64,000 bases of DNA from Mycobacterium sp. 852002-51971_SCH5477799-a (GCF_001667145.1 NZ_LZIF01000075.1:158884-222883); one strand, 5' to 3'. Positions 29,483-39,155 are shown, counted from the stretch's first letter. A program made the numbers and translations. Notes: generated by a model from the sequence alone, not told the origin.

Positions 29483-30225
29483 TGCAAGAAGCTCAGGGGA
29501 TCCGGCTGCAAAAGGTGTTGTCCCAAGCCGGAATCGCGTCGCGGCGGGCGGCCGAGAAGTTGATCATCGACGGCCGCGTCGAGGTGGACGGCCGCGTAGT
29601 GACCGAACTGGGCACTCGCGTCGATCCCGACTCCTCGGTGATCCGCGTCGACGGCGCCCGGGTGGTGCTCGACGACTCGCAGGTGTACCTCGCCCTGAAC
29701 AAGCCGCGCGGTGTGCACTCGACCATGTCCGACGACCGCGGCCGGCCGTGCATCGGCGATCTGGTCGAGCGCAAGGTCCGCGGCAACAAGAACCTGTTTC
29801 ATGTCGGGCGGTTGGACGCCGACACCGAAGGGCTGATCCTGCTGACCAACGACGGCGAATTGGCACACCGGCTGATGCACCCTTCACACGAGGTGGCCAA
29901 GACGTATCTGGCGACGGTGGCCGGGTCGGTGCCACGCGGCATCGGCAAGAAGCTGCGTGCCGGCATCGAATTGGACGACGGAGTGGCCAAACTCGACGAG
30001 TTCGCGGTGGTGGACGCCATTCCGGGTAAGACGCTGGTGCGGGTGACGCTGCACGAGGGGCGCAACCGCATCGTGCGCCGGCTGCTGGCGGCCGTCGGAT
30101 TCCCGGTGGAGTCGCTGGTGCGCACCGACATCGGGCCGGTCGCGCTGGGAAAGCAGCGGCCCGGCACCATCCGGGCGTTGGCTCATCACGAGGTCGGCCA
30201 GCTGTACAAAGCGGTGGGAATGTGA
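29482..30225 (+). CDS. RsuA/RluB-family rRNA pseudouridine synthase (Rv1711 type)
   Basis: 247 residues. The N-terminal S4 domain is [31 protein letters not shown]. The catalytic segment [37 protein letters not shown] contains the essential Asp in [10 protein letters not shown], and [18 protein letters not shown] follows. It probably modifies 23S rRNA like RluB. ATG at 29482 overlaps the scpB stop; a TTG three bases upstream is less likely. Coupled to cmk by a 4-base overlap. Confidence 0.92.
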   Translation: MQEAQGIRLQKVLSQAGIASRRAAEKLIIDGRVEVDGRVVTELGTRVDPDSSVIRVDGARVVLDDSQVYLALNKPRGVHSTMSDDRGRPCIGDLVERKVRGNKNLFHVGRLDADTEGLILLTNDGELAHRLMHPSHEVAKTYLATVAGSVPRGIGKKLRAGIELDDGVAKLDEFAVVDAIPGKTLVRVTLHEGRNRIVRRLLAAVGFPVESLVRTDIGPVALGKQRPGTIRALAHHEVGQLYKAVGM

Positions 30226-30908
30226 GCGGCGACGTGGTGGTGGCCATTGACGGACCGGCGGGCACCGGAAAGTCTTCGGTGTCAAAGGGATTGGCGCGAT
30301 CGCTCGGTGCCCGCTACCTGGACACCGGTGGCATGTATCGGACGGTGACGCTGGCCGTGCTGCGCGCCGACATCGACCCGGCCGACGCCGATGCCGTCGC
30401 ACGCACCGCCGACACCGTGCAGATGTCGGTGGACTATCACCCCGACGGCAACCGTTATTTCCTGTGCGGCGAGGATGTCTCGACGGAGATCCGCGGCGAC
30501 CGGGTCACCGGCTCGGTGTCGGCGGTGTCCTCGGTGCCCGCCGTCCGTACCCGGCTGGTCGCCATGCAGCGCGAAATGGCCCAGGGCCCGGGCAGTGTGG
30601 TCGTCGAGGGCCGGGACATCGGCACCGTCGTCCTGCCCGATGCGCCCGTGAAGATCTTCCTGACCGCGTCGGCCGAAACCCGGGCGCGGCGGCGCAACGA
30701 TCAGAACGTGGCGGCCGGCTTGGCCGACGACTACGAGGCGGTGCTGGCCGACGTCCGCCGCCGCGACCGTCTGGATTCCACCCGGGCGGTGTCACCGCTG
30801 CGGGCGGCCCCGGATGCGGTGGTCGTCGACACCAGCGAGATGACCGAGGCCCAGGTCATTTCGCACCTGCACGACGTTGTCAAGCAGCGAATCGGGGTCG
30901 TGCGGTGA
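30222..30908 (+). CDS. cmk: Cytidylate kinase
   Basis: 228 residues; phosphorylates CMP and dCMP. P-loop [18 protein letters not shown], then [28 protein letters not shown] (substrate and NMP-lid elements) and [27 protein letters not shown] at 30222 overlaps the previous stop, and the stop overlaps der (GTGA). This is the conserved rluB-cmk-der arrangement. Confidence 0.95.
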   Translation: MSGDVVVAIDGPAGTGKSSVSKGLARSLGARYLDTGGMYRTVTLAVLRADIDPADADAVARTADTVQMSVDYHPDGNRYFLCGEDVSTEIRGDRVTGSVSAVSSVPAVRTRLVAMQREMAQGPGSVVVEGRDIGTVVLPDAPVKIFLTASAETRARRRNDQNVAAGLADDYEAVLADVRRRDRLDSTRAVSPLRAAPDAVVVDTSEMTEAQVISHLHDVVKQRIGVVR

Positions 30909-32305
30909 GTCAGGATGGCACGTGGAGCGACGAAAGCGACTGGGATTCCGTCGGATTCGGTCTGGCCGAACAGGAGGCGGCCGGCCCGGCGCCCGTAGTG
31001 GCGGTGGTCGGCCGGCCCAACGTCGGCAAGTCGACGCTGGTCAATCGGATCCTGGGCCGCAGGGAAGCGGTTGTGCAGGACATCCCGGGCGTCACTCGCG
31101 ACAGGGTGTCCTACGACGCGCTGTGGACCGGCCGCCGGTTCGTCGTGCAGGACACCGGGGGATGGGAACCCGACGCCAAGGGACTGCAGCAACTGGTGGC
31201 CGAACAAGCCTCGGTGGCCATGCGCACCGCCGATGCGGTGATCCTGGTGGTCGACGCCGTCGTTGGCGCCACGGCGGCCGACGAGGCCGCCGCACGGATC
31301 CTGCTGCGGTCCGGCAAGCCAGTTTTCTTGGCGGCCAACAAGGTTGACAGCGACAAGGCCGAGGCGGACGCGGCGATGCTGTGGTCGCTGGGGCTCGGTG
31401 AGCCGCACGCCGTCAGCGCCATACACGGCCGCGGAGTGGCGGATCTGCTCGACCAGGTGCTTGCCGCGCTGCCCGAGGTGTCCGAGGTGGCGCCCACGTC
31501 CGGCGGCCCGCGACGCGTCGCGTTGGTCGGTAAGCCCAACGTGGGCAAGAGCTCTCTGCTGAACAAGCTGGCCGGCGATCAGCGCTCGGTGGTGCACGAC
31601 GTCGCGGGGACCACCGTGGACCCGGTGGACTCGCTGATCGAGCTGGGCGACAAGGTGTGGCGGTTCGTGGACACCGCGGGCTTGCGACGCAAAGTCGGTC
31701 AGGCCAGTGGGCACGAGTTCTACGCCTCGGTGCGAACGCACTCGGCGATCGATGCGGCCGAGGTGGTGATCGTGCTGATCGACGGGTCGGACCCGCTCAC
31801 CGAGCAAGATCAGCGGGTGTTGTCGATGGTCATCGAGGCCGGCCGGGCCTTGGTGTTGGCCTTCAACAAGTGGGATTTGGTCGACGAAGACCGCCGCGAG
31901 CTGTTGGAGCGTGAGATCGACCGCGAACTTGTGCAGCTGCGGTGGGCGCCGCGGGTCAACATCTCCGCCAAGACCGGTCGGGCATTGCAGAAACTGGTGC
32001 CCGCCATGGAGACCGCGCTGGCGTCGTGGGACGCGCGGATTCCGACCGGCCCGTTGAATTCGTGGCTCAAAGAGGTGGTGGCGGCTACGCCGCCCCCGGT
32101 GCGTGGGGGCAAACAGCCTCGCATCCTGTTCGCCACCCAGGCGACCGCCCGGCCGCCGACGTTCGTTTTGTTCACCACCGGGTTCCTTGAGGCCGGGTAT
32201 CGCCGCTTCCTGGAGCGCCGGCTGCGCGAAACCTTCGGGTTCGAGGGATCGCCGATCCGGATCAACGTGCGGCTGCGCGAAAAGCGGGGAGCCAGACGGC
32301 GCTGA
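30905..32305 (+). CDS. der: Ribosome-associated GTPase Der (EngA)
   Basis: 466 residues with two tandem G domains: [22 protein letters not shown] and ANKVDSD in the first, [22 protein letters not shown] and FNKWDLVD in the second, then a KH-like C-terminal domain ([37 protein letters not shown]). It is essential for 50S ribosome assembly. GTG at 30905 overlaps the cmk stop. The frame stays open upstream through cmk but that is out-of-frame shadow. It is the last gene of the Rv1683-Rv1713-like block. Confidence 0.95.
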   Translation: MSQDGTWSDESDWDSVGFGLAEQEAAGPAPVVAVVGRPNVGKSTLVNRILGRREAVVQDIPGVTRDRVSYDALWTGRRFVVQDTGGWEPDAKGLQQLVAEQASVAMRTADAVILVVDAVVGATAADEAAARILLRSGKPVFLAANKVDSDKAEADAAMLWSLGLGEPHAVSAIHGRGVADLLDQVLAALPEVSEVAPTSGGPRRVALVGKPNVGKSSLLNKLAGDQRSVVHDVAGTTVDPVDSLIELGDKVWRFVDTAGLRRKVGQASGHEFYASVRTHSAIDAAEVVIVLIDGSDPLTEQDQRVLSMVIEAGRALVLAFNKWDLVDEDRRELLEREIDRELVQLRWAPRVNISAKTGRALQKLVPAMETALASWDARIPTGPLNSWLKEVVAATPPPVRGGKQPRILFATQATARPPTFVLFTTGFLEAGYRRFLERRLRETFGFEGSPIRINVRLREKRGARRR

Positions 32306-32363
32306 GCGACGCCGTTTTCGGGACGCTGACGGTCTCTCCAAACCAATAGATGTTTCCCGATTT

Positions 32364-32383
32364 CGCTAGCACCGGCGCTAGCG
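32364..32383. repeat. Palindromic CTAG-containing intergenic repeat
   Basis: CGCTAGC at 32364-32370 and GCTAGCG at 32377-32383 are exact inverted arms around ACCGGC. The reverse complement of the unit closely matches 26896-26913. It stands 58 bases after der. It may be a terminator stem, a protein site or a dispersed repeat. The rest of 32306-32497 contains no gene; it is the der 3' flank and the tRNA promoter region. Confidence 0.5.
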
Positions 32384-32497
32384 CATTTGCGATCAGGTCA
32401 TTGGTCGCCTGCCGCCCGCCACGCGAAGGTCGCCTGGCGGGTCGCTCGCGCGTTTACGGTAGGCTTTCGACCTGCTGCCGATGCAAGCATCGGCGCG

Positions 32498-32571
32498 CGG
32501 GCTGTGGCGCAGTTTGGTAGCGCACTTGACTGGGGGTCAAGTGGTCGCAGGTTCAAATCCTGTCAGCCCGA
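32498..32571 (+). tRNA. tRNA-Pro (anticodon GGG), integration site of the adjacent element
   Basis: A 74-nt cloverleaf. Acceptor arms are CGGGCTG (32498-32504) and CAGCCCG (32564-32570) with discriminator A. The anticodon stem CTTGA/TCAAG encloses the loop CTGGGGG, giving anticodon GGG (proline). The T-arm has GTTCAAAT. CCA is not encoded. The integrase gene starts 93 bases downstream, and tyrosine integrases commonly use a tRNA 3' end, so this gene probably contains the left attachment site. Confidence 0.96.
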
Positions 32572-32663
32572 CACAGTTCAGAAGGTGTTTTCACCTCTTA
32601 TAGGAATCCAGCCGAAGGGGTGTGACCCCAATTCATACCCCAATTGGCCGGTAAGATGGCGCC

Positions 32664-33857
32664 GTGGCAAAGCGCGCAGCAAACGGGCGGGGAGCAGTCC
32701 GGCAACGTACCGATGGACGCTGGGAAGCCCGCTTGTCGTATCGGGACTCCGCTACGGGAGAACGCAAAAGAGTCTCCGTCTACGGGGCCACGCAGAAGCT
32801 CGCGCTGGCCGAACTGGACAAGGTGCAGGATCGGTTGGAGGCGGGGAAGCCTCCGAGGGACGCCACCTCGACTTTGAGCGCATGGCTCGTGCACTGGCGA
32901 GCGACCACCTTGGCTGCCGGTGACCGCAAGGCGGCGACCAAAGAGTTGTACGCCAACCTCAGCCGTAAGCACCTTGAGTCCGGCCCCCTCGGTGCAGTGC
33001 GGCTGGATCGGCTCAAGCCGTCCGACATCGAAGGCCTGGTGCTCTCGATGCGAGCAGCGACTAAGCCGGGCAAACCGACCCAGGAACACCCCAACCCTGA
33101 GCCGGTGCGAGCACTGTCCGACTCGACCATCCGGCAGACGTTCACGATTCTGCGCCAGGCTCTCGACGGTGCTGTCCGCGACGGCCTGCTGGCGCGCAAT
33201 CCCTGCCATCTGGTGAAGCGTCCCGGAGTTCGGCGAATCGAGGCCAAGTACTTGGACACCAGCGCGGTCTCGGCCCTCCTGGTGGCTGCTGACGGTCTGC
33301 GCTACGCGCCGGTGCTCAAGCTCATCGCCTCTACCGGACTGCGGCGTGGCGAAGCCCTGGCGCTCCGGTGGGCTGATGTGGATCTCGACGACGGCGTGCT
33401 GCTGGTGCGCGGCACGCTAAGCCGAGTCAATGGCAAGCTCGCCATCACCGTGCCCAAGAGCGAGCGGTCACGTCGAGAGATCCCGTTGGCACCTCCTGTG
33501 GTCGCCATGCTCGAGGCACACCGCAAAACCCAGCTGGAAGAGCGGCTGCGCGCTGCCAATGTATGGCAGGACACCGGCCTGGTGTTCACGTCGGAGTTGG
33601 GCACCCCCGTTGAGCCCAGCTCCGTGCTGCGCGACATAAAGCTGGCCTCGGCCGAGGCAGGCCTGGAAGGTGTTGGCGTGCATACGCTGCGGCACAGTGC
33701 AGCCGTCGCCTGGTTGGAAGGCGGTACCCACATTCGGCAGGTGGCCGACCTGCTGGGCCATAGCTCGATCAGCATCACAGGTGATGTGTATGGGCATGGC
33801 TCTCACGATGGGGCCAGGGCTGCCGTGGTGGCTCTCGGTGTTCAATTAAGTCTCTGA
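32664..33857 (+). CDS. Tyrosine-recombinase phage integrase
   Basis: 397 residues. It has an N-terminal arm-binding region (to about 65), a core-binding SAM-like domain (about 68-175) and a C-terminal catalytic domain. Catalytic residues appear complete: Arg227 in STGLRRGEAL, Lys266 region in PKSERSRREI, His340/Arg343 in VHTLRHSAA, His366 in LLGHSS and Tyr376 in GDVYGH. It would integrate and, with the downstream Xis-like protein, excise the element at tRNA-Pro. GTG at 32664 is the start that best fits; between tRNA and start lie an AGGTG-TTTT-CACCT hairpin and two CCCCAATT repeats that might be integrase arm sites. Confidence 0.93.
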   Translation: MAKRAANGRGAVRQRTDGRWEARLSYRDSATGERKRVSVYGATQKLALAELDKVQDRLEAGKPPRDATSTLSAWLVHWRATTLAAGDRKAATKELYANLSRKHLESGPLGAVRLDRLKPSDIEGLVLSMRAATKPGKPTQEHPNPEPVRALSDSTIRQTFTILRQALDGAVRDGLLARNPCHLVKRPGVRRIEAKYLDTSAVSALLVAADGLRYAPVLKLIASTGLRRGEALALRWADVDLDDGVLLVRGTLSRVNGKLAITVPKSERSRREIPLAPPVVAMLEAHRKTQLEERLRAANVWQDTGLVFTSELGTPVEPSSVLRDIKLASAEAGLEGVGVHTLRHSAAVAWLEGGTHIRQVADLLGHSSISITGDVYGHGSHDGARAAVVALGVQLSL

Positions 33858-33960
33858 GCCGCTGACCGGGATAAATCCGCTTATCAATCTAAATTGTTTC
33901 TAAGACAACGCATTTAATTAGTTCCCTTATTGGGGGGGGCCCACGGTAGCTTCCGATCTC

Positions 33961-34170
33961 ATGTACGCACGTGAGGGGCTACTTGTGCACGATCAACTTC
34001 TTTCGATACCGACCACCCAAACGAGGCTTGGCGGGGTCTGCCGACGGATGGTCTACACACTGATCGAGCAGGGGCAAATCAAACGGGTGAAGGTCGGTTC
34101 ACGGGCCTTCATCACGGAATCGTCTGTGGCCTCCTACATCGCCCGCCTGACTGAGACAGCGGCATCCTGA
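33961..34170 (+). CDS. Excisionase-like helix-turn-helix protein
   Basis: 69 residues with a MerR/excisionase-type winged HTH (HTH_17 pattern): LLSIPTTQTRLGGVCRRMVYTLIEQGQIKRVKVGSRAFITESSVASYIARL. Proteins of this size beside an integrase act as directionality factors or small regulators. It follows a 103-base AT-rich spacer (33858-33960, with an 8-G run) that probably holds its promoter. Its stop overlaps the next start (TGATG). Confidence 0.8.
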   Translation: MYAREGLLVHDQLLSIPTTQTRLGGVCRRMVYTLIEQGQIKRVKVGSRAFITESSVASYIARLTETAAS

Positions 34171-35342
34171 TGTCCTCAAGGCCCCCGGCCCGACCGCGAT
34201 CCGTGCAATGTCGTTGCCTTGACGGCGGTTTCACGGATGTCTCGCACTCGAATTGCGCAGACAAACCGAGGCCCCCGCGTCAACGGAGGCCGGACATATA
34301 CCCCACTTTGGCAAGTAAGGATGGGATGAAATCAATGGTAGCAGCACAATTGCTCAGTACAGAGGACCGGCAGGGTCGTGAGCTAGCGGAGATCCTGCTG
34401 CACGAGGCTGTCGAATACGCTGAGCATCATTGGCCGATCATCCCACTGCGTGGCAAGGTTCCGGCTATCCCCAGCGCCCATCCTGCGTACAAGAACATCG
34501 GCTGCTGTACACCACTGCCGCCCCCGGATCCTTTGCGCGGCAAGTGCAAGGGTGGATGCGGGAAACTCGGTCACGGGGTCTACGACGCCACCGACGACGT
34601 GGTCACGGTGCGGTCCTTATGGTCCGGTCCGTATCGAGGTTGCAATATTGGTGCCCGGGTTCCGAAGTCGATGCTGCTGATAGACATCGATCCGCGTCAC
34701 GGGGGGAACATTAGTTGGGCCAGAATGCAGAGGCACTACGGAAAGTTCCCCGAGTGCCTTACGACCGTCTCGGGGCGCGGGGACGGCGGTGTTCATCTAT
34801 ACGTGCGCCGTCCTCCCGGCAGGCTGATCTCCGAGAACTTGGGTTCCGGTATCGAGCTGAAGACGTCGACGAGCCTTGGCGTGCAAGCTCCCTCGATCCA
34901 CCCGATTACTGGTAAAAGCTACGTGCGGATCGACGGGCCGGTTCCGATCCCACCGGAGTGGTTCATCGAGCTGGTCGTTGATGGCCGCCGCGGTCGGTCC
35001 AGATCAACGTTGCGCGAACACAACTTTCCGGCCGGCTCAGTCGCAGACGATTTCTGCGCAGCGACGAGCTGGGTGGAGGTCCTGGGCCCACATGGCTGGG
35101 AGTGCTTAGATTTCGACTCGGAGGAGGACGGTAGCCGCTGGCTTCACCCGGCTGCGACGTCGTCGTGCTCGGCAACGATCCGTCATGGGTGCTTGTTCGT
35201 GTACTCCACCAACACGCCATTCGAACTGACCGAGGCGGGATCGCCCAAGGGCTACACGAAATTTCGAGCTTACGCGGTGCTGAACCATAACGGTAACCTT
35301 CGAGCCGCCGCCCGCGCTCTCAGGAAGGGGGCCGGACTGTGA
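34170..35342 (+). CDS. Bifunctional DNA primase/polymerase (prim-pol) domain protein
   Basis: 390 residues. The archaeo-eukaryotic-type primase/polymerase fold is seen from about residue 75: AVEYAEHHWPIIPLRGKVPAI, the metal-binding LLIDIDPRHGG (Asp172, Asp174), the SGRGDGGVHLYVR motif with His209, and GIELKTSTSLGVQAPSIHP. A cysteine cluster (CC at 112-113, C126, C130) may bind zinc. The ATG at 34170 overlaps the xis-like stop. The first 52 residues look non-conserved, and the in-frame ATG at 34326 has AAGG 6-10 bases ahead, so the true protein may start there (338 residues). It primes replication of the excised element with the helicase encoded next. Confidence 0.87.
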   Translation: MSSRPPARPRSVQCRCLDGGFTDVSHSNCADKPRPPRQRRPDIYPTLASKDGMKSMVAAQLLSTEDRQGRELAEILLHEAVEYAEHHWPIIPLRGKVPAIPSAHPAYKNIGCCTPLPPPDPLRGKCKGGCGKLGHGVYDATDDVVTVRSLWSGPYRGCNIGARVPKSMLLIDIDPRHGGNISWARMQRHYGKFPECLTTVSGRGDGGVHLYVRRPPGRLISENLGSGIELKTSTSLGVQAPSIHPITGKSYVRIDGPVPIPPEWFIELVVDGRRGRSRSTLREHNFPAGSVADDFCAATSWVEVLGPHGWECLDFDSEEDGSRWLHPAATSSCSATIRHGCLFVYSTNTPFELTEAGSPKGYTKFRAYAVLNHNGNLRAAARALRKGAGL

Positions 35343-37390
35343 TTGATGCAGAATCCGTTAATCCGATGCCTGAGAACGACGGTTGGCCGCCGGGAGACGA
35401 AAGCAACGAGGGCGACACCCATCTCGATGGAGATGCCGAGAACACGCAGCGTGACCGCGACGAAGCGACCCAAGACGAGAATTACTACGTCATCGAGCCA
35501 TTGCCCGGTCTTCCTCATGACGACTACGGGCGGGAGTTCGATGCTCCGCCGCCATCTGCGCCGATGGAAGTGGCGCGCAGGATCGATCGACTGTTCCGTA
35601 TGGATAGCGGTCGCACCCTCCTATCTTGGCGTGGCGGTTGGATGCGTTGGCACGCCACACATTGGAGTGAGTTGGACGTGGCGCAATTGCGCAGCCACAT
35701 CTACCGCAGTCTGAGCGGCGCCACCTACGAGCACGCGATGGCCAACGGGGTAGAGACGAGGAGCTGGAACCCCGACCGGCGCAAGGTCGCGAACGTGATG
35801 GAGGCGATGGACGCACTGGCGCACTTTCCCTTCGATATCGATCCTCCGTCGTGGATCTCGGAAAGCGAGGTGAAAACTGACGCTGCCCAGATGATTTCGT
35901 GTGCCAACGGGCTGCTCGATTTACCCCGGAGAACGCTGATTGGCCACACGCCGTCGCTATTCAACCTCGTCTCGGTCCCGTTCTGCTACGACCCGGAGGC
36001 CCCTGAGCCCACCGTCTGGCTTGAGTTCTTGGATTCGTTGTGGTCCGGCGATCCTGAGTCGATCATGTTGCTCCAGGAGTTTTTTGGCTACCTGCTCTCG
36101 GGGCGGACCGACATGCACAAGTTGCTGGTGTTAATTGGCCCGATGCGTGCGGGAAAGGGCACTATCGCGCGGACGCTCACCACGTTGATCGGCAAAGGCA
36201 ACGTGGCGGGTCCTACGCTGAGCAGCCTGGGGACTAACTTCGGCCTGTCGCCCCTGTTGGGCAAGCCGGTGGCCATCATCTCAGACGCCCGCCTTGGATC
36301 TGGGCCATCGCACGCTGTCGTTGAGCGTCTGTTGTCGATCACCGGCGAGGACATGCTGACCGTCGACCGCAAGTACCGAGAGCCATGGACGGGCCGGCTG
36401 CCGACTCGGTTCGTCATGCTGTCCAACGAACTGCCAAGATTCACCGATTCATCAGGTGCGATCGCTACCAGGATGCTCATTTTGCAACTGACGAAGAGCT
36501 TCCTCAACCGCGAGGATCGCACGATAGAGAGTCGCCTACTACCCGAGATGCCTGGGATCTTGAATTGGGCACTTGAAGGCTTGGACAGGCTCGTCGCCAA
36601 CGGTAGGTTCACCGTTCCTGGATCGTCCGAGGACGCCACCACCATGATGATGGACCTCGCTTCGCCGGTGTCGGCGTTTGTGCGGGAGCGGTGCGAATTG
36701 GGGCGGGACAAGGTCGTCGAGAAGGACCTTCTTTATGTCGCCTGGAAGCTGTGGGCCGATTCGAACGGGCACCACGCCGGAGCAAAGGTCACGTTCGGCC
36801 GGTCTCTGCGTGCCGCGGTGCCCGGGTTGGGCAGGGCCGACATCCCCATCGACGGCAAGCGGGTGCACGGTTACCGGGGAATCGGTCTGCTCGCCAAAAG
36901 CGACTACCGCGAAAACAATTCGGATCAACCTGCGCAACCTGCGCATGGGGCTGAATCCGCAGCTCACAATGGTTTCAACGACGAAAATCATTCTGCGCGA
37001 GCGGCGACGGCTTCCTTTGGGGGCAATGAGGCGCAAGCGGCTGCGCCGGATAAGTTCGGACAAAACCGCAGGTCAGGGGCTACTGCGCAAGATGCGCGGG
37101 ATGAAACCCAATGTAGGTCCTACAACGGGCACCAAGGGCTGTTGACGAAAGTCCCTCCAACACAAGGGCAGGAGGGGCAGGACTACGCGGGGAGATCAAG
37201 GTCGGTTGACTTCGCCGCATTGAGGAGGCGGCTTGGAAGCGAGCTCGCTGACTCGCGAGGGGACACTGCGACCGCCACGGCGGCCAGCGGCAAGCCAGCT
37301 GCACCCGTCCGCATCAACGGTCGCCCCATCGACCGCAGCGCCCATTACAAGGCATCCGGCAAGGGCGGCAGAAGGAGCCGCAGGCGATGA
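35339..37390 (+). CDS. Phage/plasmid primase-helicase, P4 family (D5/SF3-type ATPase)
   Basis: 683 residues. The SF3 helicase core has Walker A LIGPMRAGKGT (267-275), Walker B-like PVAIISDARLG (around 317), the sensor region TRFVMLSNELPRFTDSSGAIATRM and a D5_N-type N-terminal part (WMRWHATHWSELDVAQLRSHIYR). A winged-helix tail follows (VVEKDLLYVAWKLWADSNGHHAGAKVTFGRSLRAA), then about 180 low-complexity polar residues. It would unwind DNA at the element's origin. GTG at 35339 overlaps the prim-pol stop, and its stop overlaps a downstream ATG. Resembles replication proteins of phiRv-type prophages. Confidence 0.9.
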   Translation: MIDAESVNPMPENDGWPPGDESNEGDTHLDGDAENTQRDRDEATQDENYYVIEPLPGLPHDDYGREFDAPPPSAPMEVARRIDRLFRMDSGRTLLSWRGGWMRWHATHWSELDVAQLRSHIYRSLSGATYEHAMANGVETRSWNPDRRKVANVMEAMDALAHFPFDIDPPSWISESEVKTDAAQMISCANGLLDLPRRTLIGHTPSLFNLVSVPFCYDPEAPEPTVWLEFLDSLWSGDPESIMLLQEFFGYLLSGRTDMHKLLVLIGPMRAGKGTIARTLTTLIGKGNVAGPTLSSLGTNFGLSPLLGKPVAIISDARLGSGPSHAVVERLLSITGEDMLTVDRKYREPWTGRLPTRFVMLSNELPRFTDSSGAIATRMLILQLTKSFLNREDRTIESRLLPEMPGILNWALEGLDRLVANGRFTVPGSSEDATTMMMDLASPVSAFVRERCELGRDKVVEKDLLYVAWKLWADSNGHHAGAKVTFGRSLRAAVPGLGRADIPIDGKRVHGYRGIGLLAKSDYRENNSDQPAQPAHGAESAAHNGFNDENHSARAATASFGGNEAQAAAPDKFGQNRRSGATAQDARDETQCRSYNGHQGLLTKVPPTQGQEGQDYAGRSRSVDFAALRRRLGSELADSRGDTATATAASGKPAAPVRINGRPIDRSAHYKASGKGGRRSRRR

Positions 37391-37461
37391 GGGCTTCGAG
37401 GGCGCTCGGTTCAGAAACAAATTCCGGACTAGCACGGATACAAAATAAGGAGATCACCATC

Positions 37462-38121
37462 GTGACTAACGCTCCCTGGCAACGGAGACACGACGTCGAC
37501 GACGACGAGGCAAAACATTCCTACGCCGACAAAATCATCCGCATCAGAAACATCTCGGACAGATTGGCTGACATCACCTGTCGACGACGGCGGATCGACA
37601 GAAAGACCCTGTCGTGGCTCCAATCTCAGCTTCAAGAACTCGCTGACGGCGTCTACGACGAGACGTTGGCTCAGATGACGGTCGCAAACATTGATGTGGA
37701 TCCTCTGCAGGCCGCTCTCCTGAAGGCCTTCTACGAAACTTACAGTGATGGAACGCCTGTCTGGACGCGCGCAGAAGGCACTGGTGCAGCGGGCGATCCC
37801 GGGCCCGCCGATTTCTACAGCCGAAGCATTCAACGGCGCGCCGGCGGGCTCAGAGGACCCTTGCCGCCAGGCTGCGAAGTAAGTGTGGCAGACCCGCCTC
37901 ACCGTCGCCAGAGAACTGAAACCCCAACGTCGTTCGCCTCGTTACAGGAAATACTGCTCAGACGGGCGAATGAGTTTCATGAGGGGGTGGCTTTATCGGC
38001 AACTAATCACATGTCGGAGAAGAAGAACCGATCCCCTTCTGGCTTTAGCCCCACCGTTGTGCGAAGTAGACCTGAAAACGGTCATTCGGGTGTACGTGCT
38101 GCACGACAAGAGCAGCGCTGA
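37462..38121 (+). CDS. Hypothetical element protein with uncertain 3' half
   Basis: 219 residues if it begins at GTG 37462 (VTNAPWQRRHDVDDDEAKHSY), which has AAGGAG about 8 bases ahead; a longer frame opens at 37387, overlapping the helicase stop. The first 95 residues are a helical, Asp/Arg-rich sequence (DKIIRIRNISDRLADITCRRRRIDRKTLSWLQSQLQELADGVYDETL) and look real. From about 37750 onward competing frames look at least as coding, so the C-terminal half may be spurious or frameshifted. No recognised family. Confidence 0.5.
   Translation: MTNAPWQRRHDVDDDEAKHSYADKIIRIRNISDRLADITCRRRRIDRKTLSWLQSQLQELADGVYDETLAQMTVANIDVDPLQAALLKAFYETYSDGTPVWTRAEGTGAAGDPGPADFYSRSIQRRAGGLRGPLPPGCEVSVADPPHRRQRTETPTSFASLQEILLRRANEFHEGVALSATNHMSEKKNRSPSGFSPTVVRSRPENGHSGVRAARQEQR
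37748..37882 (+). CDS. Possible overlapping small protein
   Basis: A 44-residue frame, ATG 37748 to TAA 37882, lies inside the previous gene in another phase: MERLSGRAQKALVQRAIPG, then PPISTAEAFNGAPAGS. Its codons have much higher third-position GC than the overlapping frame, a sign of coding in this genome. It could be a separate small protein or the true continuation of the upstream gene after a frameshift. Confidence 0.35.
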   Translation: MERLSGRAQKALVQRAIPGPPISTAEAFNGAPAGSEDPCRQAAK

Positions 38122-38253
38122 TCACCGCGAAGCGAGCCCGGCCGGACACGCATGCGCTGTGTGGCAGCTCGTGAGCGAATGCAGTTTCCCCAAGACAATG
38201 CCGCACTCGACCGTTATGCAACTTCAACCCCCGCAAAGATAAAGGACTTCGTA

Positions 38254-38688
38254 ATGACTACTGCTGAGGACCATAAAAAGTACATCTACGCCCTGGGATC
38301 TCGGACCATCCGGCGAGCGGCTTTCAAGGTCGATGAAGCCGAACTGGATCACGAGCTACGCGCGGCACTCCTGAGGGACCTCGACGTGGCTACGTTATGG
38401 CTGAAGGCCGCTGCCTTCCTTGATCAGCTGCCGAGAGATGCAGGAGGAGGCGAGAAGAACAAAGGAGACATTACTGACTGGGACGTCTACTCCGATGGTC
38501 GATCAGTTTCCAACCAGATTGAGTGGCACGGGAGATTCACCACCCTGGTGCACCGCCCCGATGCGTCTGTGGACGATATGGAAGATGGCGAACTGGAGCC
38601 CGAACTCTGTCCCTGCTGCCAACAGTATCCAGGAGACAATGCCGATTTCGACGAGGACGGGGGCACCGCGAGCGGTGAACGCCTATAG
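38254..38688 (+). CDS. Hypothetical element protein with a Cys-Pro-Cys-Cys motif
   Basis: 144 residues from ATG 38254, which has AAAGGA about 7 bases upstream; 34 further in-frame codons upstream look unrelated. The N-terminal half is helical (DHKKYIYALGSRTIRRAAFKVDEAELDHELRAALLRDLDVATLWLKAAAFL). The C-terminal part is acidic with CPCCQQYPGDNADFDED, which might bind metal. No family recognised; expected to be element-specific. Confidence 0.6.
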   Translation: MTTAEDHKKYIYALGSRTIRRAAFKVDEAELDHELRAALLRDLDVATLWLKAAAFLDQLPRDAGGGEKNKGDITDWDVYSDGRSVSNQIEWHGRFTTLVHRPDASVDDMEDGELEPELCPCCQQYPGDNADFDEDGGTASGERL

Positions 38689-38751
38689 AAAAGCTGCAAT
38701 CAGAACGTGTCAAGCATGAATTTCATGCCGCTCGGCAGCGGAGATGGGTGA

Positions 38752-39102
38752 ATGAGGATCTCGGGTGGGCGTGTATGCGACGGCCGGTTCGAACGCATTG
38801 AGCCGCGCTGCCACATTTGCCGTGATGAGGAAGTTCGCCTACGGGTCAACGAGCTGCTGGATTGGCTCCGTGTCCCGATCAGATGGCGTCGCGGCGAGGT
38901 AGACGTCCTCACATACCCAGACATTCTGCGAGACGTGAACGGAGGTCGTGACGAGGCGGACCGCATCAGTCACGCCAGCCTAAGAGTCCACGCTAAGCGT
39001 CACTACGACCTGGACGCCGTGGTGGCTCACTGGGCAGCCCAGATGGACAGGGCGCTGCGGAGTGCCCTGAACGGGTTCCGAGGTCCAAAACCTATTGAGT
39101 AG
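38752..39102 (+). CDS. Hypothetical element protein with CxxC, possible DNA-binding
   Basis: 116 residues. RCHICRDEEVRLRVNELLDWL places a CxxC knuckle before a helix, and the second half (YPDILRDVNGGRDEADRISHASLRVHAKRHYDLDAVV) resembles the HTH-like end of small phage regulatory or small-terminase-type proteins. That resemblance is by eye only. GGAG lies about 9 bases before the ATG. It is the last plus-strand gene of the element and ends one base before a CTATAG site. Confidence 0.55.
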   Translation: MRISGGRVCDGRFERIEPRCHICRDEEVRLRVNELLDWLRVPIRWRRGEVDVLTYPDILRDVNGGRDEADRISHASLRVHAKRHYDLDAVVAHWAAQMDRALRSALNGFRGPKPIE

Positions 39103-39155
39103 CTATAGGCAGCTGGCGCCAAGTATGCAGTTCGGTTGCTGCAGATGACGTTTCC

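Noticed and set aside
30464..30904. Long N-terminal extension of Der through cmk
   Set aside because: It is an out-of-frame shadow of cmk with Arg/Gly/Pro-rich nonsense composition.
36600..36625. AGGTTCACC segment as an attR candidate
   Set aside because: Only seven bases match the tRNA T-arm and it lies inside the helicase gene.
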